From: Methylophaga sp. OBS1
GTDB taxonomy: Bacteria; Pseudomonadota; Gammaproteobacteria; Nitrosococcales; Methylophagaceae
Length of the DNA: 64,000 nucleotides
Assembly (NCBI RefSeq): GCF_026319365.1
Contig: NZ_JAPDMS010000002.1
Coordinates: forward strand, 434,001 to 498,000
Direction of reading: 5' to 3'
In this document: positions 28,141 through 38,291 of the stretch, one piece after another
Numbering within the stretch: the stretch's first letter is position 1
Layout of the letters: every line of letters begins with the position of its first letter
Translations under genes and position numbers: made by a program
Notes under the pieces: model-generated
The model's input: the letters and a program-made list of their open reading frames with translations, nothing else
What the model was told of the DNA's origin: nothing
Databases searched by the model: none

Positions 28141-28390
28141 GACACTGCTGGGATTTTTTGTCAGCCTGTTTCTTAGTCTCAGTCTGATGCTTAACACGGC
28201 ATACCTTTTGCCAATGCATAGAGAAGTCTACCTCTTGCTCGGTTTTGTTGGCGGCATTCTGCTCTGGGGCGCGATAATGACGGTCTTTTATTGTTCCAGT
28301 CATATCGGCAGGCTCATGTGGTTTTGCGGTCCGTTGTTACTGATCTCGCTGAGTATCAACGGTGCATTTATGCTTGGAGTCTTTGCATGA
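28130..28390 (+). CDS. Small membrane protein, DUF3649-like
   Basis: An 86-residue protein with about three membrane helices, beginning MWLKTLLGFFVSLFLSLSLM. Family assignment to DUF3649 rests mainly on context and size. It overlaps the preceding gene by 11 bp and the PepSY gene by 4 bp (ATGA), which indicates translational coupling. Confidence 0.68.
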   Translation: MWLKTLLGFFVSLFLSLSLMLNTAYLLPMHREVYLLLGFVGGILLWGAIMTVFYCSSHIGRLMWFCGPLLLISLSINGAFMLGVFA

Positions 28391-29955
28391 AAGCCAGCAC
28401 TGTCCGTCATGCTGTTGAAGCCCATGGCTGGGTTGGCCTGATTATTTCGGTGCCGCTGTTTATTATTTTCTGGTCCGGTGCGATCACACTGTTTCATCCT
28501 GAAGTCCAGCGATGGGCCACAATGCCACACTATCCACTCACTCAAAGTGAGGTACAACGACCACTCAATGAGGTGGTGGCAGACAAGCTGGGACAATATG
28601 ATTTTGATGCCAGTCACAGCGTGTCGTTGCATCTGCCTGGTGAGCACTCTCCCTATCTTTGGATGGAAATCCCATTGCGCGAGCCGTTGCCGGAGACCTC
28701 TGGGCATGAAGCCGATCATGTGCATCTGATGGTCGATCCGGTCAGCGGTGAGACGCTGTCAAAGTCCGAGCCATTCCAGCTGGCAGACTTTCTCAATCGA
28801 CTGCACTTCAGTCTCAAGCTGCCCCAGGGCTTGTATCTTGTCGGCATTGTGACCTTTTTCTTTTTAGTGCTGGTGATGACCGGTGTGGTGATTCAGCTCA
28901 AAAACCTGGTCAAAAACTTTTTCCTGTATCGACATAACAGTACTGCCCGATCGCAAATGAATGATATCCATACCGTGATCGGGGTGATCAGTCTGCCTTA
29001 TGGTCTGATGTATGCTGTGACCGGGGTTATGTTTAACCTGAGCATCATCTTTCAGGTCACCACCATGCTCACCCTGTATCAAGGCGACATGCAGACAATG
29101 ATGGAGGATGCGGGCTTTGCCAGCTATCAACCTGAACTGGTTGAACGGGCCGAACCCATGCCCGATTTGGATCAGTTGCTAAAACAGGTTGAGTCACAGG
29201 CCAACGCGACGGTGCATACCATTACGATGCAGAACTATGGTGATCAAGGTGCGCTTATTGGCTTTGCCGGAATGGAAAACGGCAGCTTTGCCAGAAGCGT
29301 TGAGCGATTTTACCGGGTGTCTTCGGACAGCTTCCCGACAGCAATGAACCCGCAGCAGCATAACCTGTTCACTGACGGCGTCAATTTGCTGTTCAGCTTG
29401 CATATGGCGAATTACGCCGGGCTTGATTTGCGTTTGCTTTATTTCCTGCTGGCAATTGGCGTATGCACGATGATTGTTGCCGGTAATTTACTCTGGATGA
29501 CCAAACGACAAAAACAACCAGGTTATGCCAGAACTCGTGGCATTATGCGCGGACTGACATTAGGTGGAACCATGGGGTCGATCACGGCCACGGCCGTGGC
29601 TTTTCTCATGGAGCGGGTGTTACCTGTAGAGCTTGCTGCCCGAGGCGAGTGGGTGATGACGGGCTTTGGCATGACTTTATTGCTGTCGATAGTACTGGCC
29701 TACATGAACCGTAGCTATTTATGTTACCTGGGCTGGAGTTGTGTGCTCTCGGCATTGCTGCTTTTGATGACGGTGGTGGTGGACAGCACTTGGCTGGCGG
29801 CAGTGATTGCGTCACTCTGGCAGACCGGTTTTCATCAGGTGGCCGGTGTCAGTATTGGCCTGTTTTTGTTTGCCCTGTTGTTGGGCGGACTCGGATTGTA
29901 TTTGTTAAAACACAAAGCAAAACAGACACTCACAGCACAAAGCAGCCATTTATAA
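28387..29955 (+). CDS. PepSY-associated membrane protein (putative reductase)
   Basis: A 522-residue inner-membrane protein of the PepSY-TM family, proposed in several bacteria to reduce ferric-siderophore complexes or act with them. Helix 1 holds [20 protein letters not shown] with a conserved His. A large periplasmic part follows, then further helices, including one after [22 protein letters not shown] at 28387 overlaps the previous stop. The end overlaps the convergent radC by 6 bp. No siderophore receptor or synthesis genes are adjacent. Role inferred only. Confidence 0.85.
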   Translation: MKASTVRHAVEAHGWVGLIISVPLFIIFWSGAITLFHPEVQRWATMPHYPLTQSEVQRPLNEVVADKLGQYDFDASHSVSLHLPGEHSPYLWMEIPLREPLPETSGHEADHVHLMVDPVSGETLSKSEPFQLADFLNRLHFSLKLPQGLYLVGIVTFFFLVLVMTGVVIQLKNLVKNFFLYRHNSTARSQMNDIHTVIGVISLPYGLMYAVTGVMFNLSIIFQVTTMLTLYQGDMQTMMEDAGFASYQPELVERAEPMPDLDQLLKQVESQANATVHTITMQNYGDQGALIGFAGMENGSFARSVERFYRVSSDSFPTAMNPQQHNLFTDGVNLLFSLHMANYAGLDLRLLYFLLAIGVCTMIVAGNLLWMTKRQKQPGYARTRGIMRGLTLGGTMGSITATAVAFLMERVLPVELAARGEWVMTGFGMTLLLSIVLAYMNRSYLCYLGWSCVLSALLLLMTVVVDSTWLAAVIASLWQTGFHQVAGVSIGLFLFALLLGGLGLYLLKHKAKQTLTAQSSHL

Positions 29956-30624
29956 CTGACCTTGCTGGGCCAGTGAGGTCGTGTCACCATCGCCGACGAT
30001 AATGTGGTCCAACACCCGGATATCGACCAAACCCAGTGCCGACTGAATACGCTTTGTGATCTGAATATCGGCTTGACTCGGCTCGGCGACACCTGACGGG
30101 TGATTGTGGGCCAGAATCACCGCTGCAGCATTTTGTTGCAACGCCTGTTTCACGACTTCCCGAGGATAGACGCTGGCCCCGTCGATGGTGCCGCGAAACA
30201 GTTCCTCAAAATGCAGAAGCCGGTGCTGGTTATCAAGATACAGGCAGGCAAACACTTCAAACGGATAGGGGCGCAGCCGCTGCTTCAGATAAAGCTGGGT
30301 GGTGGCGCAGTCGGTGAAAGCATCACCGCGGCTTAAGGTCGATTCCAGATGGCGCCGGCCCATTTCGAGGACGGCCTGTAATTGCACAAACTTGGCTTCG
30401 CCTAGGCCGTGGCCCTGACAGAAGCGGCTTTTATCGGCTTCCAGCAAAGCCCGCAGGCTACCGAACTCCGACAGTAATTGCCTTGCCAGATCGACAGCGG
30501 ACAAACCACTGACCCCGGTGCGCAGAAAGATCGCCAGCAGCTCTGCATCCGACAGGCTGGGCGCGCCGGCTCTGAGCAGCTTTTCACGCGGGCGATCATC
30601 GGCAGGCCAATCCTTGATTGCCAT
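29950..30624 (-). CDS. radC: RadC-family JAB/MPN-domain protein
   Basis: A 224-residue RadC homologue with an N-terminal helix-hairpin-helix region and a C-terminal JAB/MPN metalloprotease-like domain. The metal site is visible in [16 protein letters not shown] (HxH and a distal Asp). Its biochemical role is unsettled; links to DNA repair come from older work. It is convergent with the PepSY gene and divergent from miaB. Confidence 0.93.
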   Translation of the reverse strand: MAIKDWPADDRPREKLLRAGAPSLSDAELLAIFLRTGVSGLSAVDLARQLLSEFGSLRALLEADKSRFCQGHGLGEAKFVQLQAVLEMGRRHLESTLSRGDAFTDCATTQLYLKQRLRPYPFEVFACLYLDNQHRLLHFEELFRGTIDGASVYPREVVKQALQQNAAAVILAHNHPSGVAEPSQADIQITKRIQSALGLVDIRVLDHIIVGDGDTTSLAQQGQL

Positions 30625-30671
30625 GATTCACTTCCTTGTCATTCAATTGCTTAACACTATATTTGCTGTTG

Positions 30672-30699
30672 TTAGTAAAAACAAACACTTGTCTATACT
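30672..30699 (+). promoter_or_regulatory. Candidate sigma-70 promoter for miaB operon
   Basis: TTAGTA, a 16-bp spacer and TATACT (5 of 6 to the -10 consensus) lie 51 bp before the miaB ATG. The -35 box is weak (3 of 6). Placement in the radC-miaB divergent gap supports it. Confidence 0.4.
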
Positions 30700-30749
30700 A
30701 AAAGGCTGAAAAATAGTATCCTGTGCGCCCTTTGACTGTAAGCGATTTT

Positions 30750-32090
30750 ATGGCTGGCAAACTCTATATCCGAACTTTCGGCTGTCAGATGAACGAGTAC
30801 GACTCGAACAAGATGGCCGAGGTGCTCGCGGCGTCGCACCAACTGGAACCGACCGACATCGCCGAAGAGGCTGATGTGCTGCTGCTCAATACCTGCTCGA
30901 TTCGGGAAAAAGCGCAGGAAAAGGTGTTCCATCAACTGGGTCGCTGGAAGCGCTGGAAAGATAAAAAGCCCAATCTGGTGATTGGGGTCGGTGGCTGCGT
31001 CGCCAGTCAGGAAGGTGAGGCGATTCGTCAGCGTGCGCCGTATGTAGACCTGATCTTCGGCCCGCAAACCCTGCATCGCTTACCGGCGATGCTGGAAGAG
31101 GTCAAAATCAGCCGCAAGCCCAGCATTGATATCTCTTTCCCGGAAATCGAGAAGTTCGACAATCTGCCAGCGCCACGTGCCGATGGTCCCACTGCCTTTG
31201 TGTCGGTGATGGAAGGTTGCAGCAAGTACTGTACTTTCTGTGTCGTGCCCTATACCCGCGGTGAGGAAGTTAGCCGTCCGGTCGGCCCGATCCTGCGTGA
31301 AATTCGCCAACTGGCAGCGCAGGGCGTGTGCGAAATCAATTTGCTGGGCCAGAACGTCAATGCCTATCAGGGCATTATCGAAGGCGAGGAAACCGCCGAT
31401 CTGGCGCTATTGATTCATTATGTCGCCGCGGTTGAGGGTATTGAGCGGATCCGCTTTACCACCTCGCATCCGGTCGAGTTTTCCGACAGCCTGATTGAAG
31501 CTTTTGCTGAAGTGCCGGAACTGGTCAATCATCTGCATCTGCCGGTTCAGTCGGGTTCTGATCGCATTCTGACCATGATGAAGCGTGGTCATACCGCCAA
31601 AGAGTACCTGGAGAAAATCCAGCGGATTAAGGCAATTCGTCCGGACATCAGCATGTCGAGTGACTTTATTGTCGGCTTCCCCAATGAGACCGAGGAAGAC
31701 TTCAAGGCCACCATGGACCTGATTAACGAAGTTGAATTCGATCACTCTTTCAGCTTTATTTATAGCGCCCGTCCCGGCACGCCGGCAGCGGCTTTTCACG
31801 ATTCGGTACCCGAGGATGTGAAAAAGGAACGTCTGCAGATCATGCAGGACCGCCTGCGTGAACTGGAAGACATGCATGCCCGTTCCATGGTCGGCACCAT
31901 CCAGAAAATTCTGGTGGAACGTGAAGCCCATCGTGGCGGCGGTGATATGGCCGGCCGCACCGAGAATAACCGAGTGGTGAATTTCCCGGGCGATCCTTCC
32001 CTCGTCGGACAGTTTGTCGATGTCCGTATCAATGAGGCACACAGCAACTCCTTGCGTGGTGAATTGCTAACTGATAGCGTGACTGCATAA
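30750..32090 (+). CDS. miaB: tRNA-2-methylthio-N6-dimethylallyladenosine synthase
   Basis: Radical-SAM methylthiotransferase that modifies A37 of tRNAs reading U-initial codons. The 446 residues contain an N-terminal UPF0004 domain with cysteines in [19 protein letters not shown] and [10 protein letters not shown] for the auxiliary cluster. The radical-SAM CxxxCxxC is in [15 protein letters not shown], and a TRAM domain follows. The ATG at 30750 matches the conserved [13 protein letters not shown]. An upstream GTG at 30723 is less likely. First gene of the miaB-ybeZ-ybeY-corC-lnt order. Confidence 0.96.
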   Translation: MAGKLYIRTFGCQMNEYDSNKMAEVLAASHQLEPTDIAEEADVLLLNTCSIREKAQEKVFHQLGRWKRWKDKKPNLVIGVGGCVASQEGEAIRQRAPYVDLIFGPQTLHRLPAMLEEVKISRKPSIDISFPEIEKFDNLPAPRADGPTAFVSVMEGCSKYCTFCVVPYTRGEEVSRPVGPILREIRQLAAQGVCEINLLGQNVNAYQGIIEGEETADLALLIHYVAAVEGIERIRFTTSHPVEFSDSLIEAFAEVPELVNHLHLPVQSGSDRILTMMKRGHTAKEYLEKIQRIKAIRPDISMSSDFIVGFPNETEEDFKATMDLINEVEFDHSFSFIYSARPGTPAAAFHDSVPEDVKKERLQIMQDRLRELEDMHARSMVGTIQKILVEREAHRGGGDMAGRTENNRVVNFPGDPSLVGQFVDVRINEAHSNSLRGELLTDSVTA

Positions 32091-32107
32091 GCATTTGGAA
32101 TTCCATT

Positions 32108-33085
32108 GTGACCAACTCTACTCATACGCTCGATAGCGTCAGCTTCGAACTGAGTCCCGCCGATAATCCCCGTCTTGCCAACCTTTGCGGCCATATGGAT
32201 GAGCACATCAGAATGCTCGAACGTGGCTTTGGTGTCGAGATCAATAATCGCGGGATTAAGTTTCAGGTCATCGGCCCGGCTGATGTCCTGCTGCTGGTGC
32301 AAACCGTCATTCATGATTTGTATGCCGATACGGCGCAGCATGTACTGATGCCGGAACAGATTCATCTGGCGATCCGTAACAGTGGCGGCGAGGATACCTC
32401 CTCAGCCACGGCGCCGGATAAAGAAGTCATCATCAAAACCAAACGCGGCCTGATCAAGGCGCGTGGTGATAATCAGCAGGCCTATCTGCGCCGGATCATG
32501 ACCCACGACATCAACTTTGGTGTCGGTCCGGCCGGTACCGGTAAAACCTACCTGGCCGTCGCCTGCGCGGTGGAAGCGCTGGAGCGCGATTTCGCCCGTC
32601 GTATCGTGCTGGTGAGACCGGCAGTGGAAGCAGGTGAGCGACTGGGCTTTCTGCCTGGGGATCTGGCACAGAAAGTCGACCCCTATCTGCGGCCCTTGTT
32701 TGATGCCTTGTATGAAATGCTGGGCTTTGAAAGGGTTGCCAAGCTGATGGAACGTAACGTCATTGAAGTGGCGCCGCTTGCCTACATGCGCGGTCGCACG
32801 CTGAATGAATCCTTTATTATTCTCGATGAAGCACAGAACACTACCATTGAGCAGATGAAGATGTTCCTGACCCGAATGGGCTATAACTCCACTGCGGTCA
32901 TTACCGGTGACATTACCCAGATTGACCTGCCCGGCAATCAGAAATCCGGCCTGCGCCATGCGATTGAAGTCTTGAAGGATGTCGACGGTATTGGCTTTAC
33001 CTTCTTCCAGGCCAAGGATGTGGTGCGTCATCAACTGGTCCAGAAAATCATCATGGCTTATGACAAGGCGGATCGCCCCTCATGA
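32108..33085 (+). CDS. ybeZ: PhoH-like ATPase YbeZ
   Basis: A 325-residue PhoH-family P-loop NTPase, associated in other bacteria with YbeY and RNA maturation. The N-terminal KH-like segment is followed by Walker [17 protein letters not shown] and Walker [17 protein letters not shown]. Start is GTG at 32108, 17 bp after miaB; no ATG is available nearby. It overlaps ybeY by 4 bp. Confidence 0.94.
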   Translation: MTNSTHTLDSVSFELSPADNPRLANLCGHMDEHIRMLERGFGVEINNRGIKFQVIGPADVLLLVQTVIHDLYADTAQHVLMPEQIHLAIRNSGGEDTSSATAPDKEVIIKTKRGLIKARGDNQQAYLRRIMTHDINFGVGPAGTGKTYLAVACAVEALERDFARRIVLVRPAVEAGERLGFLPGDLAQKVDPYLRPLFDALYEMLGFERVAKLMERNVIEVAPLAYMRGRTLNESFIILDEAQNTTIEQMKMFLTRMGYNSTAVITGDITQIDLPGNQKSGLRHAIEVLKDVDGIGFTFFQAKDVVRHQLVQKIIMAYDKADRPS

Positions 33086-33549
33086 CCGTGCTGGTGGATC
33101 TGCAAACCGCGACTGAGGTTGAGATACCCACTGCAGAGGCATTCCAGCGCTGGGCTGAATCTGCATTGACTGAAGTCGAACAGGATTGTGAGCTCAGTAT
33201 TCGTCTGGTTGATGAAGTGGAAAGTGCGGAGCTGAACCAGCAATATCGTGGCAAAAACGGCCCGACCAATGTGCTGTCCTTCCCGTTTGAGGCCCCTGTA
33301 GAACTGGATCCGAGACTGCTCGGCGATCTGGTGATCTGTGCTCCGGTGGTGGAAAAAGAAGCGGTAGAACAAGACAAGGCCGTCAATGACCACTGGGCAC
33401 ATATGGTCGTGCATGGCTGTCTGCATCTGTTGGGCTATGACCATATTGAAGATGAGGAAGCCGAACACATGGAAGCGCTGGAAATTGAGATTTTAAACAC
33501 CTTGAATATTATCAATCCCTATACATGGCAGGGAGAACAACACGCATGA
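33082..33549 (+). CDS. ybeY: Endoribonuclease YbeY
   Basis: Zinc-dependent endoribonuclease needed for 16S rRNA 3' maturation and ribosome quality control. It has 155 residues. The metal motif [11 protein letters not shown] holds the three His ligands (HxxxHxxxxxH). [12 protein letters not shown] is the family signature. It overlaps ybeZ and corC by 4 bp each. Confidence 0.96.
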   Translation: MTVLVDLQTATEVEIPTAEAFQRWAESALTEVEQDCELSIRLVDEVESAELNQQYRGKNGPTNVLSFPFEAPVELDPRLLGDLVICAPVVEKEAVEQDKAVNDHWAHMVVHGCLHLLGYDHIEDEEAEHMEALEIEILNTLNIINPYTWQGEQHA

Positions 33550-34403
33550 GTGAAGGTCGACCGAGTAGTCAGTCCTGGGTACGTAAATTAAGCAACCTGT
33601 TCCTGGAGCCTCAGGATCAGGAACAATTGATCGAGCTGATCCGCTCCGCCTCCGAGCGCCACATTCTCGATTCCGAAGCTTTATCTATTGTTGAAGGCGC
33701 GCTCAGCGTCTCGCAGATGCAGGCCCGTGACATCATGATCCCGCGCTCGCAGGTGGTCATGGTTTCACGCGATGCGCCCGCTGAAGAAACGCTCAAACTG
33801 GTCACTGAAACCGCTCATTCGCGGTTTCCGGTGATCGATGATGACCGTGATGACGTGATTGGTATTCTGCTGGCGAAAGACCTGCTGTCAGCCGTGGTCA
33901 GTAGTGGCGATTTCAAATTTGATCTGCGTGAACTGCTGCGTCCGGCCGTCTTTATTCCGGAAAGCAAGCGTCTCAACGTGCTGCTGCGTGAATTTCGCGC
34001 CCGCCGTAATCATATGGCCATTGTGGTCGACGAATATGGGGGTGTTGCCGGGATCGTCACGATTGAAAACGTGTTGGAGCAGATTGTCGGTGAAATCGAA
34101 GACGAGCACGATTTTGATGATGACACACCGATTCTGCAGCGTAATGAAAACACCTACACCATCAAGGCGCTGACACCAGTGGATGAATTCAACGAGCACT
34201 TTGATACACAGTGGAGTGACGATGATTTCGATACGGTGGGCGGCTATGTGATGAACCAGTTCGGCCATCTGCCACAGCGCGGCGAACAAATCACTATCGG
34301 CTCTTTCCAGTTCACAGTATTACGGGCGGATAACCGTCGGCTTTATCTGATGAAGATGGAAATACTGCCGGAAGAGCCAGAGACCGAATCAGAAACCGAA
34401 TAA
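33546..34403 (+). CDS. corC: HlyC/CorC-family transporter-associated protein
   Basis: A 285-residue cytoplasmic protein with two CBS domains (about 60-180, including [21 protein letters not shown] and [21 protein letters not shown]) and a C-terminal CorC_HlyC domain. E. coli CorC is linked to magnesium and cobalt efflux. No membrane domain is present. ATG at 33546 overlaps the ybeY stop; an earlier ATG at 33525 lies well inside ybeY. lnt follows. Confidence 0.94.
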   Translation: MSEGRPSSQSWVRKLSNLFLEPQDQEQLIELIRSASERHILDSEALSIVEGALSVSQMQARDIMIPRSQVVMVSRDAPAEETLKLVTETAHSRFPVIDDDRDDVIGILLAKDLLSAVVSSGDFKFDLRELLRPAVFIPESKRLNVLLREFRARRNHMAIVVDEYGGVAGIVTIENVLEQIVGEIEDEHDFDDDTPILQRNENTYTIKALTPVDEFNEHFDTQWSDDDFDTVGGYVMNQFGHLPQRGEQITIGSFQFTVLRADNRRLYLMKMEILPEEPETESETE

Positions 34404-34422
34404 GACGGGGAACTGTTTGAGC

Positions 34423-35901
34423 ATGCAGGGCTGGAAAGGAAATCTGTTGGCATTACTCGCCGGTGCCCTGATGCCGTTGGCATTTGCGCCGTTTTTTCTG
34501 TATCCGCTGGCATTGCTCAGTCTGCTGCTCCTGTTCCTGAGCTGGGATGGGGTCACTGCCAAACAGGCCGCCTGGCGTGGCTGGCTGTTTGGGTTGGGCA
34601 TGTTCGGTGTGGGCGTCTCCTGGATCTTTGTCGCCATTCATGTTTTTGGCCAGTCCGGACTGATTCTGGCAGGCCTTTTAACTTTTCTTTTTGTGGCTTT
34701 TCTGTCGCTGTATCTTGCTGTGTTGGGCTATCTGCTTAAAAAGCTCAGTCCGGGCACCTTTTCCGCATCAGATTCCCTGTTACTGTTACCTGTCGGCTGG
34801 CTGGTTTTTGAGCTTTTTAAAGGCTGGTTCCTGAGTGGGTTTCCCTGGCTGGAAGCCGGTGTCAGTCAGGTTGAAGGGCCGCTGGCAGGCTATGTCCCCC
34901 TCATCGGTATCAGTGGGGCCTCGCTGTTACTGGCGATGACCGCCGGCGCGCTGCTGGTGGTGTTTAGGCAACGGCAATGGTTATGGCTGTTACCAGTGGT
35001 CGTACTCTGGTCAGCCGGTCCATTTCTCAAAAACATTAACTGGACACAGCCGCTGGGTGAGCCCATAGACACCGCCATTATCCAGGGCAATATTCCCCAG
35101 CAAATCAAATGGGAGCCGGAGCAACTGGTGAATACGCTGGTGCTCTATCAAACTCTGACCCAGCAGCACTGGGATGCAGACCTGGTGGTGTGGCCGGAAA
35201 ATGCCCTGCCGGCGTTTTACCATCAGTTGGAAGACTTTTACCTCAAGCCGCTGGCCGAAGAAGCTCGGCAGCATCAGACCGATATTCTGTTGGGATTACC
35301 GGTCAGTGATGACGATAAGATTCGTTATTACAACAGTATGATGTCAGTGGGCAGTGAGCAGGATTTCTATCACAAGCGGCATCTGGTGCCGTTCGGCGAT
35401 TATGTGCCGTTTGAGTGGCTGCGCGGGCTGATCGCCTTCTTTGATCTGCCGATGTCAGCCTTTGTGCCGGGACCGGAAAAACAGCCATTGCTGCAAGCGG
35501 CCGGGCATAAAGTCGGTGTCTCGATTTGCTACGAGGATGTGTTCTCGACGGAAGTATTGCAGACCGTGCCGGAAGCCACGCTGTTGGTGAATGCGACCAA
35601 TAATGCCTGGTACGGCGATTCCTTTGCACCACACCAGCACCTGCAGATTTCGCGCAGCCGTGCGCTGGAGACCGGCCGACCTTTAGTTCGTGCGACTACC
35701 AACGGCATTTCCGCCTTTGTTAATTTCAAAGGTGAGATTGAAGCCCAGACCCCACAGTTTGAACAGGCGACATTGACTCAGGCTGTACAGCCCAGACAGG
35801 GGAAAACACCTTATGTCAGTCTGCAACGCTGGCCAATCTGGCTCATGTCATTGTTGATGTTGTCATTGTGGGCGTATTATCGTCACAAAAATTCCGACTA
35901 A
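34423..35901 (+). CDS. lnt: Apolipoprotein N-acyltransferase
   Basis: Transfers an acyl chain to the N-terminus of lipoproteins, the last step of lipoprotein maturation, in the inner membrane. About 492 residues: N-terminal helices, then a nitrilase-like periplasmic domain. The catalytic E-K-C triad lies in VVWPENALP, FYHKRHLVPFGDYVP and VSICYEDVFS. ATG at 34423 was taken as start; TTG at 34417, with GGGGAA at better spacing, is an alternative. The M48 lipoprotein, and other envelope lipoproteins, are its likely substrates. Confidence 0.95.
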   Translation: MQGWKGNLLALLAGALMPLAFAPFFLYPLALLSLLLLFLSWDGVTAKQAAWRGWLFGLGMFGVGVSWIFVAIHVFGQSGLILAGLLTFLFVAFLSLYLAVLGYLLKKLSPGTFSASDSLLLLPVGWLVFELFKGWFLSGFPWLEAGVSQVEGPLAGYVPLIGISGASLLLAMTAGALLVVFRQRQWLWLLPVVVLWSAGPFLKNINWTQPLGEPIDTAIIQGNIPQQIKWEPEQLVNTLVLYQTLTQQHWDADLVVWPENALPAFYHQLEDFYLKPLAEEARQHQTDILLGLPVSDDDKIRYYNSMMSVGSEQDFYHKRHLVPFGDYVPFEWLRGLIAFFDLPMSAFVPGPEKQPLLQAAGHKVGVSICYEDVFSTEVLQTVPEATLLVNATNNAWYGDSFAPHQHLQISRSRALETGRPLVRATTNGISAFVNFKGEIEAQTPQFEQATLTQAVQPRQGKTPYVSLQRWPIWLMSLLMLSLWAYYRHKNSD

Positions 35902-35910
35902 AGCGAATCG

Positions 35911-37362
35911 ATGCAATTTCTGACTATTCAGCGCATTCTTGGGATCCTGCTGTCTCTGTTCAGCATGACCATGCTGCCACCGGTATTGGTGTCCTGGTAT
36001 TACGGGGACGGAGCGATGCAAGCCTTCCTGTCGGCTTTTATCATGCTGCTCACCATTGGTCTGTGTTTCTGGTTGCCGGCGCGTAACCACCGTAAAGAAC
36101 TTAAAATCCGTGATGGCTTTATTGTTGTGGTGATGTTCTGGATTGCGCTGGGTCTGTCCGGGTCGTTGCCATTCTTCCTGACCGAAGTGCCCAAAATGTC
36201 ATTTACCGATGCGGTCTTTGAGTCGATGTCGGGCCTGACCACCACCGGAGCGACAGTGCTGACAGGGCTTGATACCCTGCCCAAAGCGGTATTGTTCTAC
36301 CGCCAGTTTCTGCAGTGGCTGGGCGGGATGGGTATCGTGGTACTTGCTGTCGCGATTCTGCCTCTGTTGGGCGTCGGGGGCATGCAGCTCTACCGTGCTG
36401 AAACGCCGGGCCCCATGAAAGATGCCAAGCTGACGCCGCGGATCACGGAAACGGCCAAGGCGCTCTGGTACATCTACCTGTCGCTGACCATTGCCTGCGC
36501 ACTGGCTTTCCGCTGGGCCGGCATGAGCTGGTTTGATGCGATTGGGCACAGTTTTTCCACCGTCGCGATTGGCGGCTTTTCCACGCACGATGCCAGCATG
36601 GGCTTTTTCAACAGCGCAACGATTGAGATGATTACGGTCGCTTTCATGCTGATCTCAGGTATGAACTTCTCGCTGCACTTTCTGGCCTGGCGACATCGCA
36701 GTATCAAGCATTACTGGAAAGATTCGGAGCTTCGTACCTATCTTGCGATTCTGGCTGTGATTTCGGTGGTGACCTCGAGCTACCTCTACTTCAGCGGCAC
36801 TTTTGATGATTTATGGACGGCGGTCCATCAGGGTGTGTTCCAGACAGTATCGATCGGTACCACGGCAGGCTTTACTACCACCGACTATTATTTGTGGCCG
36901 GGCTTTTTGCCAATCCTGCTGCTGATGGCAAGTTACATCGGCGGCTGTGCGTTTTCCACCGGTGGCGGTATCAAGGTCATTCGCATTATGCTGCTGTTTA
37001 AACAAGGCTATCGTGAAGTATTACGTCTGATTCATCCCAACGCAGTGTTTGCGATCAAGGTCAACGGTAAAGCGCTGCCAGCCAAGGTGGTGGGGGCAGT
37101 GTGGGGCTTTTTTGCGATGTACGTATTCTGTTTCAGCATCATGCATTTATTTTTGATGTCGACCGGGCTGGATGTGGTGACTTCCTTCTCGGCAGTGACC
37201 GCCTGTCTGAATAATTTGGGGCCGGGTCTGGGTGATGTCGGTGCCAATTTCGGTGATATCAATGCACCATCGAAATGGGTGCTGTGCATGGCGATGCTAC
37301 TGGGCCGACTGGAAATCTTTACCCTGCTGGTCGTGCTGACCCCCGCATTCTGGCGTCGCTGA
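35911..37362 (+). CDS. trkH: Trk potassium uptake protein TrkH
   Basis: Inner-membrane potassium channel-like subunit of the Trk system, which uses the cytoplasmic TrkA regulator (not in this window). It has 483 residues, matching the TrkH length. Selectivity-filter-like loops include GLTTTGATVL, TVAIGGFSTH, SIGTTAGFTT and CLNNLGPGLGDVG. It starts 9 bp after lnt; the methyltransferase gene begins at its stop (TGATG). Confidence 0.95.
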   Translation: MQFLTIQRILGILLSLFSMTMLPPVLVSWYYGDGAMQAFLSAFIMLLTIGLCFWLPARNHRKELKIRDGFIVVVMFWIALGLSGSLPFFLTEVPKMSFTDAVFESMSGLTTTGATVLTGLDTLPKAVLFYRQFLQWLGGMGIVVLAVAILPLLGVGGMQLYRAETPGPMKDAKLTPRITETAKALWYIYLSLTIACALAFRWAGMSWFDAIGHSFSTVAIGGFSTHDASMGFFNSATIEMITVAFMLISGMNFSLHFLAWRHRSIKHYWKDSELRTYLAILAVISVVTSSYLYFSGTFDDLWTAVHQGVFQTVSIGTTAGFTTTDYYLWPGFLPILLLMASYIGGCAFSTGGGIKVIRIMLLFKQGYREVLRLIHPNAVFAIKVNGKALPAKVVGAVWGFFAMYVFCFSIMHLFLMSTGLDVVTSFSAVTACLNNLGPGLGDVGANFGDINAPSKWVLCMAMLLGRLEIFTLLVVLTPAFWRR

Positions 37363-37940
37363 TGACAACCATCAGAGATAAATGGGATCGCATTTATCAC
37401 GACCGTGAGGCACCCGCTTTACAGGCGGCCGAGGTATTGCAGCAAAATCGACATTTACTGCCAGCTTCAGGTGTGGCGATGGATCTGGCTTGCGGTCTCG
37501 GCGCCAACAGCCTGCTTATGGCAGAGGCCGGCCTGGATGTATTGAGTTGGGATATTTCACCGGTGGCGATCGACAAATTGTCAGCGATTGCCGCCGAGCG
37601 TGGCTTGTCAATCAGCGTTCAAGTCGTCGATGTTGAACACAAGGTGCCCCAACCAGACAGCCTGGATGTACTGGTCGTCAGTCATTTTCTCAGCAGGGAA
37701 CTGATTCCGGCACTGACCGCCGCGTTAAGACCGGGCGGCCTGGTGTTTTATCAGACTTATTGTCAGAACAAGGTTTATCAGCGCGGCCCCTCAAACCCGG
37801 ATTATCTGTTAGCCGATAATGAACTCCTGACATTATTCGCGGGTCTGAAACTAAGGGTGTATCGGGAGGAGTCGCTGTTAGGAGATCTCAATCAGGGATG
37901 GCGAGACCAGGCCATGCTGGTTGCGCAAAAGCCAGGCTGA
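37362..37940 (+). CDS. Class I SAM-dependent methyltransferase
   Basis: A 192-residue soluble methyltransferase related to TehB-like enzymes. SAM motif I is MDLACGLGANSLLMAE and a later acidic residue lies in LSWDISPVAIDKL. VFYQTYCQNK follows. Substrate unknown. The ATG at 37362 overlaps the trkH stop; an earlier in-frame start at 37275 lies inside trkH and has no homology. Confidence 0.88.
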   Translation: MTTIRDKWDRIYHDREAPALQAAEVLQQNRHLLPASGVAMDLACGLGANSLLMAEAGLDVLSWDISPVAIDKLSAIAAERGLSISVQVVDVEHKVPQPDSLDVLVVSHFLSRELIPALTAALRPGGLVFYQTYCQNKVYQRGPSNPDYLLADNELLTLFAGLKLRVYREESLLGDLNQGWRDQAMLVAQKPG

Positions 37941-38058
37941 AATCCGCTCAATCAGACTTGCCTGATGGCAGGATGATCTATAGAATAACGCGGTTCAGAA
38001 GCTCGTCTTAGATGATTTGAGCGAGATTTTTAGCTAACACACATTAACGAGTACAGAT

Positions 38059-38259
38059 ATGAAAGCGGATATCCATCCAGAATACACCGAGATTAATGTT
38101 ACCTGCAGCTGTGGTAACACCTTTAAAACTCGCTCAACACGCACTTCAGACTTGACTCTGGATGTGTGTTCGGAATGCCACCCGTTCTACACCGGCAAAC
38201 AGAAAATGCTGGATACGGCTGGTCGTGTAGACAAATTCCGTCAGAAATACGGTAAATAA
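38059..38259 (+). CDS. rpmE: 50S ribosomal protein L31
   Basis: Ribosomal protein L31 of 66 residues, zinc-binding type. Four zinc-type cysteines occur in VTCSCGNTF and [14 protein letters not shown]. It is of the cysteine-containing form, unlike the Zn-independent paralogue. Monocistronic in appearance, with 118 bp upstream. Confidence 0.97.
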   Translation: MKADIHPEYTEINVTCSCGNTFKTRSTRTSDLTLDVCSECHPFYTGKQKMLDTAGRVDKFRQKYGK

Positions 38260-38270
38260 TCTCTGTCGGA

Positions 38271-38290
38271 ATCAAACTTATTGGTTTGAT
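38271..38290 (+). other. Small hairpin just before the M48 protease start
   Basis: ATCAAAC and GTTTGAT form a 7-bp inverted repeat with loop TTATTG, ending two bases before the ATG at 38292. There is no following T-run. It occupies the place where a Shine-Dalgarno would be and no clear Shine-Dalgarno is seen. A role in translation is possible but unsupported. Confidence 0.4.
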
Positions 38291-38291
38291 C

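Noticed and set aside
38271..38290. Terminator for rpmE
   Set aside because: The 7-bp stem is AT-rich and lacks a T-run, so it is listed only as a hairpin.
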